The translations under genes and the position numbers were made by a program. Positions 36,606 through 45,274 of a stretch of 64,000 nucleotides of DNA are shown piece by piece. This stretch comes from Aeromicrobium fastidiosum (GTDB lineage Bacteria > Actinomycetota > Actinomycetes > Propionibacteriales > Nocardioidaceae): the NCBI RefSeq assembly GCF_017876595.1, contig NZ_JAGIOG010000001.1, positions 3,534,001 through 3,598,000 on the forward strand, in the 5' to 3' direction. Under the pieces are notes generated by a model. That model was not told the origin of the DNA. It saw nothing but the letters and a program-made list of their open reading frames with translations, and searched no databases. The first letter of the stretch is position 1. Every line of letters starts with the position of its first letter.

Positions 36606-37250
36606 ATGACGAGCGATCCGGCCCAGGCCAACAGGTTCGACCGGCGACGCGCGAAGACCCGGGCAGCCCTCGTGGAGGCGGCGCAGGCCTTCCTGGCCGA
36701 GGGCCAGACGGGCGTACCGATCCAGAAGGTCACCGAGCGCGCGGACGTCGGCATCGGCACGTTCTACAACCACTTCGCATCGAAGGAGGAGCTGTTCGAG
36801 GTCGCCGTGCGCGAGGCCGTGGAGACGTACGCCGTGGTCCTCGACTCGCTCGCAGACGACACCTCCGACGCTGCCGCCAACTTCGCTCGCAGCTTCCGGC
36901 TGACCGGACGCCTCCAGCGCGTGCACCCGCAGACCAGCCGGGTGCTGCTGGCCCATGCGGACGAGATCTCACACTCGTCGTCGGGCATCGCCGCCCGTGC
37001 ACGCCGAGACATCGCTGCGGCTCACGACGCCGGACAGTTCACGGCCGCCGACGTCGACCTCGCGATGGTCGTCGTGACCGGCGCGATGATCGAGCTCGGC
37101 CGCCTGCTGCTCGACGAACCCGACCGAGACGCCGAGGCCACGACCGACGGCGTGACGAGACACGTGCTGCGGTCTCTCGGGATGACGCACGACGAGGCCT
37201 CGACCCTGTGCGAGCAACCCCTTCCGGACGTGCCCTCTCTGCCCATCTGA
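36606..37250 (+). CDS. TetR-family regulator of the aromatic operon
   Basis: A 214-residue TetR protein with an N-terminal helix-turn-helix (RAALVEAAQAFLAEGQ, IQKVTERADVGIGTFYNHFA) and a helical ligand-binding domain (about 65-200). TAGGCT lies 6 nt before the ATG. It is encoded on the same strand 75 bp upstream of the dioxygenase-P450 operon, whose promoter is covered by a perfect 22-bp palindrome. The simplest reading is that it represses that operon and is released by a pathway metabolite. Confidence 0.88.
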   Translation: MTSDPAQANRFDRRRAKTRAALVEAAQAFLAEGQTGVPIQKVTERADVGIGTFYNHFASKEELFEVAVREAVETYAVVLDSLADDTSDAAANFARSFRLTGRLQRVHPQTSRVLLAHADEISHSSSGIAARARRDIAAAHDAGQFTAADVDLAMVVVTGAMIELGRLLLDEPDRDAEATTDGVTRHVLRSLGMTHDEASTLCEQPLPDVPSLPI

Positions 37251-37269
37251 CGCTCGTGCATCGCTGCCC

Positions 37270-37309
37270 TTGACAGCGCCCTCCTGGTAACTGAAGATAT
37301 CTTCAGTTA
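37270..37309 (+). promoter_or_regulatory. Promoter with 22-bp palindromic operator
   Basis: TTGACA at 37270-37275 and GAAGAT at 37293-37298 (17-bp spacer) form a plausible core promoter. A perfect 22-bp palindrome (37288-37309, half-site TAACTGAAGAT) covers the -10 element and the expected transcription start. It is strikingly AT-rich against the surrounding DNA. It is the probable TetR operator for the operon that starts at 37326. Confidence 0.75.
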
Positions 37310-37325
37310 TAGATGAGGTGTTCAC

Positions 37326-38468
37326 ATGAGTTCGGACGTCCTGGACGACAGCCACCGCGACCTGCACAGCGAGCAGGGCGCTCTGCCCGGCGAGCACGTC
37401 GGACGAGCCTCCGACCCCGTGATCAAGGTGCACGACATCGCGTGGCTCGAGTTCGAGAAGCCCGACCTCGCCGCGGCCGAGGTGTTCGCCCACGCCTTCG
37501 GCTTCTCGACGGTCCATCGCAGCGCCGGCGAGCTCGTCCTCCGCGGCACGCTGGCCGGCCCTCCGTGCGTCATCGTCCGCAAGGGAGTTCGGTCGCGCTT
37601 CCTCGGACCCGCGTTCCGTGCCGCGGACGCCCACGACCTGCTGCGCCTCTCGTCCGCCACGGGCACCAATGTGCGCGCACTGCCCGAGCACCTCGGAGGT
37701 GTCGTCGTGGACGTCCGCGAGCCCGCCGGAGCGCTCGTGCGGGTCGTCGCCGACGTCATCGACCACCCCGAGCTGCCCAGCCAGCCCGCACACACCTACA
37801 ACTTCGGCGCGGCTGAACATCCACGCATCAACGCGACCCAGCGTCCGCCCCGCGAACCCGCGCGCGTCGAACGGCTCGGGCACGTCGTGCTGCAGACCGA
37901 CCGCTACCGCGCCTCCCTCGACTGGTACCTCAAGCACCTCGGGATGATCGTGAGCGACTTCCTGTTCTTCCCCGGACAGCGCGAGCGCGGACCCGCCATG
38001 AGCTTCATCCGCTGCGACCGCGGCGACACGCCCGCCGACCACCACACGCTGGCGATGACGCTGGGGCCGAGGAACCGGTACGTCCACTCGGCCTACCAGG
38101 TGGCCGACCTCGACGCCCTGGCCGCCGGCGGCGAGCACCTCAAGGAGCTCGGCTACCAGCACTCGTGGGGCATCGGCCGGCACATCCAGGGCAGCCAGAT
38201 CTTCGACTACTGGCGCGACCCCGACGGCTTCCTGGTCGAGCACTTCAGCGACGGCGACCTGTTCGACGCCTCGCTCGAGCCGGGCTGGGCGCCCATGACG
38301 GCCTCGGGTCTCAACCAGTGGGGCCCGCCCGCGACCCCCGACTTCCTCGGCATCGCGCCGGGCAAGGAGCCGGCACGCGAGGCGCTCGCGATGGCGTCGT
38401 CGCTGCGTTCCGACAACGAGTTCGACCTCCACCGCCTCCTCGGCCTGCTGAAAGTTGCCCGCTCATGA
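37326..38468 (+). CDS. Extradiol ring-cleavage dioxygenase (type I, VOC fold)
   Basis: A 380-residue two-domain vicinal-oxygen-chelate protein. The N-terminal VOC module (about 33-145) has lost metal ligands; the C-terminal module has the iron ligands His186 (RLGHVVLQ), His240 (ADHHTLAM) and Glu305 (LVEHFSDGD). Such enzymes open catechol rings next to the hydroxyl pair using Fe(II) and oxygen. The ATG follows GAGGTG. It is the first gene of the operon, with an ATGA overlap to the hydrolase. The natural catechol is unknown. Confidence 0.88.
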   Translation: MSSDVLDDSHRDLHSEQGALPGEHVGRASDPVIKVHDIAWLEFEKPDLAAAEVFAHAFGFSTVHRSAGELVLRGTLAGPPCVIVRKGVRSRFLGPAFRAADAHDLLRLSSATGTNVRALPEHLGGVVVDVREPAGALVRVVADVIDHPELPSQPAHTYNFGAAEHPRINATQRPPREPARVERLGHVVLQTDRYRASLDWYLKHLGMIVSDFLFFPGQRERGPAMSFIRCDRGDTPADHHTLAMTLGPRNRYVHSAYQVADLDALAAGGEHLKELGYQHSWGIGRHIQGSQIFDYWRDPDGFLVEHFSDGDLFDASLEPGWAPMTASGLNQWGPPATPDFLGIAPGKEPAREALAMASSLRSDNEFDLHRLLGLLKVARS

Positions 38469-39403
38469 CCCTCTCCGTCCTCCGCACCGACGACGCCTGG
38501 TGGCTACAGCGCGCCGACGGTGCCGTGCGCATCGACACCACCGCCGCGACGACCCGTGAGCTGCTCGCCGACCGTGCCGCTGTCGAGGCTGCTCGCGACG
38601 GCGGCGATCCCGTGCCTGTGGCGGATCTCGCGCTGGTCTCCCCCGTCACGACCCCGTGCCGGGTCGTGGCTCAGATGACGAACTTCGCCTCGCACGCCAA
38701 GGACGCCAACATGGACCCGAAGGCCGTCCCGCTGACGTTCTTCCGCAAGGCGTCCGGCTCGGTCGTCGGGCCGCACGACGACATCGTGCGCCCGGCCCAC
38801 GTCACGCTGCTCGACTACGAGGTCGAGATCGGCGTCGTGCTCGGCCGCGAGCTGGCCGTCGGTACGTCCGTGACCGCCGCGGACCTGCCCGAGCTGATCG
38901 CCGCGCTCGTCGTCACGAACGACATCTCGGCGCGCGACGTGCAGCTGCCCAAGACGCAGTTCTACGAGGGCAAGTCGTACCCCACGTTCACCCCCGTCGG
39001 CCCGGCCCTCGTCATCCTGGAGCCCGGTGAGCTCGACCGCTTCGCCGACCTGCGGCTGCAGCTGTGGGTCAACGGCGAGCTGCGCCAGGACCAGACCGCC
39101 GACGACATCATCTACGGGCCGCTCGAGGCACTGCAGGCACTCAGCCGCTTCCAGCACCTCGAGGCCGGCGACCTGCTGCTGACCGGCACGCCCATCGGCA
39201 CCGCCCTCAGCGCACCGCCCAAGGCGATCGAGATCATCGGCTCGCTGCTCCCCGCAGCGACCAAGTGGAAGATCTTCTTCGGCAAGCAGGCCAAGAACCC
39301 GAGGTACCTGCAGGACGGCGACCTGGTGGAGACGCGCATCGCGACGGACGACGGCGCGATCGACCTGGGCCAGCAGCGCGCGTCGGTGCGCTGGACCCGG
39401 TGA
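38465..39403 (+). CDS. Fumarylacetoacetate hydrolase-family protein
   Basis: A 312-residue FAH-fold enzyme. The metal site is in LLDYEVEIGVVLGRE (two Glu) and VTNDISARDVQ (Asp), and LLLTGTPIGTALSAPPK is the family block near the C-terminus. Members hydrolyse carbon-carbon bonds or decarboxylate products of ring cleavage. Here it probably acts on the product of the upstream dioxygenase. The start overlaps the dioxygenase stop. No hydratase or aldolase follows, so the lower pathway must be elsewhere or the product is released. Confidence 0.88.
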   Translation: MTLSVLRTDDAWWLQRADGAVRIDTTAATTRELLADRAAVEAARDGGDPVPVADLALVSPVTTPCRVVAQMTNFASHAKDANMDPKAVPLTFFRKASGSVVGPHDDIVRPAHVTLLDYEVEIGVVLGRELAVGTSVTAADLPELIAALVVTNDISARDVQLPKTQFYEGKSYPTFTPVGPALVILEPGELDRFADLRLQLWVNGELRQDQTADDIIYGPLEALQALSRFQHLEAGDLLLTGTPIGTALSAPPKAIEIIGSLLPAATKWKIFFGKQAKNPRYLQDGDLVETRIATDDGAIDLGQQRASVRWTR

Positions 39404-39407
39404 CGGC

Positions 39408-40961
39408 ATGAGTCCGGACGTCTCGACCGTCCCGGTCGTCGTCGTCGGAGCCGGGCCCACCGGGACGTCAGCCGCGATCGAGCTGGGCCTGCGCGGCATC
39501 GAGTGCCTCGTGCTCGACCGCTGGGAGGACGTCTACCCCAAGCCGCGCGCGGTGCACCTCGACGACGAGGTGTACCGCATCGTCGACCGGCTCGGGGTCG
39601 GAGAGCAGTTCGCCGCCATCTCGCGACCCGGCGGCGGGCTGCGTCTCGTCGACCGGACGATGCGCATGCTCGGCGAGTTCGCCCGGGTCGGCGTGTCCGA
39701 GACGAACGGGCACCACCGCGCCAACATGTTCGACCAGCCGGACCTCGAGCGGTTGCTGCGAGCCCGGATGCACGAGCAGGCGAGCGTCTCGTTCCGCGGC
39801 GGTGTCGTCGTCGACGGCGTCGACCAGGTGTCGCCCGACCTGGTACGGGTCAGGTTCCACGATGCCGAGACCCTGACTGCGCACGCGGTCGAGACGCAGT
39901 TCGTGCTCGGGTGCGACGGTGCCAACAGCGCCGTACGCGCGGCCATCGGCTCGTCGATGATCGATCTCGGCTTCGAGCAGCGCTGGCTCGTCGTCGACGT
40001 CGCGACCACCGCCGACCTGCGACAGTGGGAGGGCGTGCACCAGGTGTGCGACACGACCCGCGCGGCCACCTACATGCGGATCGGCGAGACGCGGTACCGC
40101 TGGGAGTTCCAGCTGCACGACGACGAGACCGCCGCCGACTTCACCGACGCCCACCTCCTGGAGCCGCTGCTGCGTCCCTGGCTCGGCGACATCGGCGTCC
40201 GCGAGCTGCAGGTGCTGCGCACGGCCGAGTACACCTTCAGGGCCGCGATCGCCGACCGCTGGCGATCGGGGCGCATCTTCCTGCTCGGCGACGCGGCCCA
40301 CCTCACCCCGCCGTTCATCGGTCAGGGCATGGGTGCCGGTCTCCGGGACGCCGCCAACCTGGCGTGGAAGATCGCCGGATTCCTCACCGGACGGCTCCGG
40401 GCCGACGTCCTCGACTCGTACGAGCCCGAGCGCGCCGCCCACGCGCGGGCCATGATCGTCATGGCGCGGCGCGTGGGCGTCGTCATGACCCGCGGCGGCC
40501 GGCTGGGAGACGTGCTGCGTCGGACCGTGGTGCCACTGCTCGGCGGCATACCCGTCGTCGGACAACAGGTCACCGACAGCACCACCCCTGCGCTGACTCG
40601 CTCGCCGCTCATCGACGCCGCGCGCACGGACCGACTGGCCGGGCAGCTGTGCCCCAACCCGTTGCTCGACGGCCGACGCCTCGACGACGTCCTCGACGCC
40701 GGATGGGCCCTGGTCACGACGCAGGCCGTGGCTCCCAGTGCGAGGTCGGCGCTCGACACGCTCGACTGCGTCGTCGTCGAGACCACTCCCGGCGACGAGC
40801 TGGCGACCTGGCTGGGCCGGGGCCGCGCCCTGGCCGCACTGGTGCGCCCCGACCGCACGGTGCTCGCCGCCGGGACCGATGTCACCCGGCTGTGCGCGCT
40901 CCTCGCCGCCCTCGTCTCACCCGCCCTCCTCTCCCCCGCCCACGCAGAGGCCACGTCATGA
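39408..40961 (+). CDS. FAD-dependent aromatic hydroxylase (MhpA-like)
   Basis: A 517-residue group A flavoprotein monooxygenase. GAGPTG (residues 14-19) binds FAD, VLGCDGANSAVR is the DG motif contacting FAD and NAD(P)H, and IFLLGDAAHLTPPFIGQGMG is the GD motif. The length and C-terminal thioredoxin-like extension fit 3-(3-hydroxyphenyl)propionate hydroxylase-type enzymes, which add an ortho hydroxyl to a phenol. It would supply the catechol for the dioxygenase two genes upstream. It starts 4 nt after the hydrolase stop. Confidence 0.88.
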   Translation: MSPDVSTVPVVVVGAGPTGTSAAIELGLRGIECLVLDRWEDVYPKPRAVHLDDEVYRIVDRLGVGEQFAAISRPGGGLRLVDRTMRMLGEFARVGVSETNGHHRANMFDQPDLERLLRARMHEQASVSFRGGVVVDGVDQVSPDLVRVRFHDAETLTAHAVETQFVLGCDGANSAVRAAIGSSMIDLGFEQRWLVVDVATTADLRQWEGVHQVCDTTRAATYMRIGETRYRWEFQLHDDETAADFTDAHLLEPLLRPWLGDIGVRELQVLRTAEYTFRAAIADRWRSGRIFLLGDAAHLTPPFIGQGMGAGLRDAANLAWKIAGFLTGRLRADVLDSYEPERAAHARAMIVMARRVGVVMTRGGRLGDVLRRTVVPLLGGIPVVGQQVTDSTTPALTRSPLIDAARTDRLAGQLCPNPLLDGRRLDDVLDAGWALVTTQAVAPSARSALDTLDCVVVETTPGDELATWLGRGRALAALVRPDRTVLAAGTDVTRLCALLAALVSPALLSPAHAEATS

Positions 40962-42139
40962 CCGAGACCATCCCCACGTACGCGCAGGACGTCTACTCAC
41001 GTGCCGCGATCCTCGACCCGTACCCGCACTACGAGCGGCTGCGCGAGCTCGGTCCGGTCGTGCGGCTCGCGAAGCAGAAGGCTCTCGCGGTGACCAGGTA
41101 CGCCGGCTGCAAGCAGGTGCTGCTCGACGACTCGACCTTCATCTCGGGCAAGGGCGTGTCGCTCAACCCCGTCGTCAACCGGTTGAGCCGCGGCACCACG
41201 TTGAACAGCGACGGCGACGAGCACGACCGTCGACGGCGAGCGCTCGCCCACCGCCTGACGCCCAAGGCCCTGCGCTCGATGCGTGCCGAGGTCGAGCAAC
41301 GGGCAGACGACGTCGTGGCGGCGGCGGTCGATCGTGGCGAGGTCGACGGCGTCGTGGACGTCGCCGAGGCCCTGCCCACCTCGTTCGTGCCCGATCTCAT
41401 CGGCTGGCCGCAGGAAGGCCGCGAGAATCTGCTGCGGTGGGCCGGGGCGACGTTCGACGCGCTCGGGCCCCTCAACGCCCAAAGCGCCCGCTCGACACCG
41501 TCCGCCCTGGGCATGATGCTGTTCGCCCGATCGGTCGTGCGTCGCGGGCAGATGCTGCCCGGCTCGATGGGTGCCGACCTCATGGAGATGGTCCACAGCG
41601 GCGAGATGCGGCAGTCCGAGTGCCCTGCACTCATGATCGACTACCTCGCGCCGTCGCTCGACACGACGATCAGCGCGATCGCCAGCTCGCTGATGCTCTT
41701 CGCCCAGCACCCGGACCAGTGGGAGATGCTCAGGGCCGACCCGTCGCTGATCCCCCAGGCGGTCAACGAGGTGGTGCGCCTCGAGTCACCGCTCCGCGCG
41801 TTCTCGCGCCACGTCGCCGCCGACGTCGAGATCGACGGCGTGCCCGTCGGTGCCGGACAGCGGGTCGTCGTCTTGTACGCGTCCGCGAACCGCGACGCTC
41901 GCCGGTGGGACGAGCCGGATCGCTTCGACGTCACGCGCGATGCGACGGGGCAGCTCGGCTTCGGACAGGGCACCCACGGGTGCGCCGGCCAGGGACTCGC
42001 CCGTCTCGAGACCCAGTCGATCCTCACGGCGCTGCTGGCCCGGGTCGAACGCATCGAGCTCGCCGGCACCCCCGAGTGGGGCGTCAACAACATCATCCAC
42101 AAGCTCGACCGGCTGCCCGTGCGGCTCGTCGCGGCCTGA
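40958..42139 (+). CDS. Cytochrome P450
   Basis: A 393-residue soluble bacterial P450. The haem cysteine is in FGQGTHGCAGQGLARLE, the ExxR motif in NEVVRLESP, and the I-helix reads LAPSLDTT, where the usual Ala/Gly-Gly before the acid-alcohol pair is Pro-Ser. It starts in an ATGA overlap and is followed by its ferredoxin and reductase, forming a complete class I system. Context suggests it hydroxylates or demethylates an aromatic precursor before the flavin hydroxylase acts; the substrate is not determined by the sequence. Confidence 0.93.
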   Translation: MTETIPTYAQDVYSRAAILDPYPHYERLRELGPVVRLAKQKALAVTRYAGCKQVLLDDSTFISGKGVSLNPVVNRLSRGTTLNSDGDEHDRRRRALAHRLTPKALRSMRAEVEQRADDVVAAAVDRGEVDGVVDVAEALPTSFVPDLIGWPQEGRENLLRWAGATFDALGPLNAQSARSTPSALGMMLFARSVVRRGQMLPGSMGADLMEMVHSGEMRQSECPALMIDYLAPSLDTTISAIASSLMLFAQHPDQWEMLRADPSLIPQAVNEVVRLESPLRAFSRHVAADVEIDGVPVGAGQRVVVLYASANRDARRWDEPDRFDVTRDATGQLGFGQGTHGCAGQGLARLETQSILTALLARVERIELAGTPEWGVNNIIHKLDRLPVRLVAA

Positions 42140-42152
42140 CCGAGAGGACATC

Positions 42153-42347
42153 ATGAGGATCGTCGCCGACTACGACCGCTGCGAGGGGCACGGGCTGTGT
42201 GCCGAGCAGGCCCCCGTCGTCTTCGACCTGGACGACGAGGGCGACCTCGTGCACCACTTCGAGGGCCAGGAGCTGCCGGACGAGCTGGAGGCCGAGGGGC
42301 AGCGGGCGATCGACTCCTGCCCGGTAGCCGCGCTGCGGAAAGCGTGA
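42153..42347 (+). CDS. [3Fe-4S] ferredoxin
   Basis: A 64-residue ferredoxin of the P450-partner type. Cys10 and Cys16 in DRCEGHGLC and a third Cys in IDSCPVAAL hold the cluster; the position normally filled by a fourth ligand is His13, as in several P450-associated ferredoxins. It delivers electrons from the adjacent reductase to the adjacent P450. It starts 13 nt after the P450 stop, behind GAGAGGA. Confidence 0.93.
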   Translation: MRIVADYDRCEGHGLCAEQAPVVFDLDDEGDLVHHFEGQELPDELEAEGQRAIDSCPVAALRKA

Positions 42348-43465
42348 GCGTGCGCAGGGTGGTGGTCGTCGGCGGGTCCACCGCCGGCTCCACCGCGATG
42401 CGCGAGCTGCGGCGGCGCGGCTTCGACGGCGAGCTCGTGCTCGTCGACCCCGCCCGCGGCACCAACCGTCCGCCGCTGTCCAAGGCCGTGCTGGCGGCCG
42501 ACATGCCGGACGAGTCCGTCCTGATCGACCACTCGTCGATCGACGCGCAGCACGTGCTCGCCGCGGCCGTCGGCCTGGACACCTGCGCACGGGTCCTCAC
42601 CACGGCAGACGGCGCCGAGCACCCGTACGACGCCCTCGTGATCGCCTCGGGGTCGACGGCCCGCCGCATCGCCGCTGCGGGCCAGCGCGGCGAGCTCGTC
42701 CTGCGGACGCTCGACGACGCGCGGACCCTGCGCCACCGCCTGACGTCCTCGTCGTCGGTCGTGGTCGTCGGCGGGGGCTTCCTCGGCATGGAGGTCGCGA
42801 CCGCCGCTGCCACGGCCGGTGCCACGGTGACGGTCGTCGATGTCGAGCCCCCACTGCGACGGGTGCTCGGAGCGCACCTGGCCGCTGACCTCCTCGCCCG
42901 GGCCGAGGCCACGGGCGTCCGGTTCGTGCAGTCGACGGCGGTGCTCGTCGGTGAGCCCGTGACCGGCGTCGAGCTCGCCGACGGCAGCACCCTCACGGCT
43001 GACGCCGTCGTCAGCTGCGTCGGAGACATCCCGGCGACTGCATGGCTCGACGGCACCGGACTACCCACCGCCCACGGCATCGAGATCGACATGAGCGCCC
43101 GCACGTCCGTCGCCGACGTCTACGCGATCGGCGACGTCGCCGCCGTCAGGTCGGGCCACGACGTGCGACGAGCGCCCTACTGGGCCAATGCCGTCACCCA
43201 GGCGCGGGTCGCGGCCGCGGCGATCCTGGGCCAGGACGTCGAGGACCCGATCGTCGACCACTACTTCTGGACCGAGATCGCCGGCGTCTCCGTCAAGGCA
43301 GTCGGTCCGCTGCCCGTGGCGGGTGTCCCGACGACCTTCGAGGACGCGGGCGACGGGCACGGCATCTTGACCTGGGACGGCCCGACCGTGGTGGCCTACG
43401 GCGTTCGACGGTCCGTGCCGAAGTTGCGCGCGACGGCAAGGGGTCTGACCGAGGCGTCGGTGTGA
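42344..43465 (+). CDS. FAD-dependent ferredoxin reductase
   Basis: A 373-residue pyridine nucleotide-disulfide-fold reductase without redox cysteines, typical of putidaredoxin-reductase-like proteins. It has VVVVGGSTAGSTAM for FAD, VVVVGGGFLGMEVATAA for NAD(P)H and DVYAIGDVAAV near the C-terminus. It passes electrons from NAD(P)H to the ferredoxin encoded just before it. The GTG start overlaps the ferredoxin stop (GTGA). It is the last gene of the six-gene operon. Confidence 0.92.
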   Translation: MSVRRVVVVGGSTAGSTAMRELRRRGFDGELVLVDPARGTNRPPLSKAVLAADMPDESVLIDHSSIDAQHVLAAAVGLDTCARVLTTADGAEHPYDALVIASGSTARRIAAAGQRGELVLRTLDDARTLRHRLTSSSSVVVVGGGFLGMEVATAAATAGATVTVVDVEPPLRRVLGAHLAADLLARAEATGVRFVQSTAVLVGEPVTGVELADGSTLTADAVVSCVGDIPATAWLDGTGLPTAHGIEIDMSARTSVADVYAIGDVAAVRSGHDVRRAPYWANAVTQARVAAAAILGQDVEDPIVDHYFWTEIAGVSVKAVGPLPVAGVPTTFEDAGDGHGILTWDGPTVVAYGVRRSVPKLRATARGLTEASV

Positions 43466-43475
43466 CGCGCTGATC

Positions 43476-44639
43476 TCAGGCCGGCGTCAGCCGCAGCAGT
43501 CGCCCCGACCCCGCGTCCTCGAGCAGCCAGATGGCCCCGTCGGGACCCTGCTCGACGGCGCGGATGCGCTCGCCCATCTCGAAGATCTCGTCGTCGCCCG
43601 CGGTCGTCCCGTCGAGGTCGACGTGCACGAGACCCTCTCCCGAGAGCGCGCCGAGGAAGGCGTCGCCCGTCCAGTCGGCGAACAGGTCACCGGTGTAGAT
43701 CATGAGGCTGCCCGGTGAGATCGACGGCGTCCACGACGCCGTGGGAGCGACGAAGCCGTCACCGTCGGTGTGGTCGGGGATCTCGCCTCCGCCGTAGTCG
43801 CTGCCGTTGGAGGCCTCGGGCCAGCCGTAGTTGCTGCCGGCCTCCACCAGGTTGAGCTCGTCGCCGCCCTCGGGACCCATCTCGCTGGCCCACAGCGTGC
43901 CGTCCGCGGCGTGCTCGAGACCGAGGACGTTGCGGTGGCCCCAGCTCCAGATATCCGCCGCGTCGCCGCCCTCGTCGGCCAACGGGTTGCCGGGGGCGGG
44001 CTCGCCGTCGAGCGTCAAGCGGACGATCTTGCCGAGCGTCGTCGAGGTGTCCTGCGCGGGCGACTTCTTCTGGCGATCGCCCGACGAGACGAACAGATGC
44101 TCACCATCAGGGGCGACGGCGAGGCGGTGCGAGAAGTGCCCGTTGCCGGACACCTTGGGCTGTCGCCAGACGACCTCGAGGCCCTGGAGCGAGGCGCTGC
44201 CTGCCTCCGTCTCGAGGCGAGCGCGTCCCACGACGGCACCGGACACTCCCCCGTCGGCCTCGACCCAGCTCAGGTAGACCGTGCCGTCGTCCTCGAACGT
44301 CGGCCCCGTCACGATGTCGCCCAAGCCGCCCTGTCCGGCGACTGCGACGTCCGGCACGCCGTCGACCTCGACGCTGTCGCCGGAGTCGGCGTCGCGCAGG
44401 TACAGCGTGCCGCTGCGCTCGGTCACGAGCAGGTCGCCGCTGCCAGGGAGGAACGTCATGGCCCACGGGTCGTCGAAGGTGGCGACCTCCTCGATCTCGA
44501 ACGGTCGGGCGTCGTCGGCGACCTGGGCCGGCACGGACGTCGACGACCCGGCGTCGTTGCGTTCGGCCTCGTCGCGTTCGGTGTCTGCGGAGCATCCCGC
44601 GAGGAGCGCTGCGGCCAGTCCCAGTCCGATGAGCCTCAT
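43476..44639 (-). CDS. PQQ-type sugar dehydrogenase lipoprotein (sGDH/sorbosone family)
   Basis: A 387-residue exported beta-propeller. The signal peptide RLIGLGLAAALLAGC has a lipobox Cys, so the protein is anchored outside the membrane. Propeller blocks include ATFDDPWAMTFLPGSGDLLV, NGHFSHRLAVAPDGEHLFV, WSWGHRNVLGLEHAADGTLW and GPEGGDELNLVEAGSNYGWP, as in soluble glucose/aldose dehydrogenases. The ATG at 44639 has CAGACT 6 nt upstream. Whether it binds PQQ in this organism is unknown; no pqq genes are in the window. Confidence 0.88.
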   Translation of the reverse strand: MRLIGLGLAAALLAGCSADTERDEAERNDAGSSTSVPAQVADDARPFEIEEVATFDDPWAMTFLPGSGDLLVTERSGTLYLRDADSGDSVEVDGVPDVAVAGQGGLGDIVTGPTFEDDGTVYLSWVEADGGVSGAVVGRARLETEAGSASLQGLEVVWRQPKVSGNGHFSHRLAVAPDGEHLFVSSGDRQKKSPAQDTSTTLGKIVRLTLDGEPAPGNPLADEGGDAADIWSWGHRNVLGLEHAADGTLWASEMGPEGGDELNLVEAGSNYGWPEASNGSDYGGGEIPDHTDGDGFVAPTASWTPSISPGSLMIYTGDLFADWTGDAFLGALSGEGLVHVDLDGTTAGDDEIFEMGERIRAVEQGPDGAIWLLEDAGSGRLLRLTPA

Positions 44640-44783
44640 GCGTCGAGTCTGGCCGGTCGGGCCAAGGCCCGCGAGTGGTGCAAACCCGGGCCCGAGCGAT
44701 GCGGACTGGACAGACACGCCGTCTCACAACGTCCACAGGACAGCACTCGCGGGTTCTGGCGTGACGGCGGCTAGCCTCGAGCC

Positions 44784-45242
44784 ATGGACGCGGACGGCTG
44801 GACCCACTGCTCGCTGGGCCACCGCCACTGGGGTCTCGTGGGCGCGGCCGGCCTGCTGGTCGTCCACGACGGTCCCGACGGGCGGCGGTTCCTGCTGCAG
44901 CACCGATCGGTCGACGTGCACCACGGAGACACCTGGGCCCTGCCCGGCGGTGCCCTCGGACACGACGAGTCCGCCGAGGACGGTGCACTCCGCGAGGCCA
45001 CCGAGGAGCTCGCCGACCTGCCTGCCGGGCTCGTGCACCTGACGACGTTCGTCGACGACCATGGCGGCTGGGCCTACAGCACCGTCGTCGTCAGGTCGCC
45101 CCGCCTGTTCGCGGCCGACGACCACGGCTGGGAGACCGGCCCCGAGGGCTTCGCGTGGCTGACGGCCGACGAGATCGCGGCCGTCCCCCTCCACGCGGGG
45201 TTCGCGGCCACATGGCCCGCGGTGCTGGAGACGATCGCGTAG
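44784..45242 (+). CDS. NUDIX hydrolase
   Basis: A 152-residue NUDIX protein. The box runs GALGHDESAEDGALREATEE, with the REATEE core and the Gly after it replaced by Ala. Such enzymes cleave nucleoside diphosphate derivatives. The substrate is not apparent. TAGCCT lies 6 nt before the ATG (leaderless). Its neighbours are a nuclease and release factor genes on the same strand, separated by short gaps with their own -10 elements. Confidence 0.88.
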   Translation: MDADGWTHCSLGHRHWGLVGAAGLLVVHDGPDGRRFLLQHRSVDVHHGDTWALPGGALGHDESAEDGALREATEELADLPAGLVHLTTFVDDHGGWAYSTVVVRSPRLFAADDHGWETGPEGFAWLTADEIAAVPLHAGFAATWPAVLETIA

Positions 45243-45274
45243 CCCGCTCGGCACCGCCGTAGGGTGGGCGTGCC

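Noticed and set aside
39846..39862. Another GTCAGGTTCC copy
   Set aside because: A single unit inside the flavin hydroxylase coding sequence, without the 11-bp partner or a promoter.
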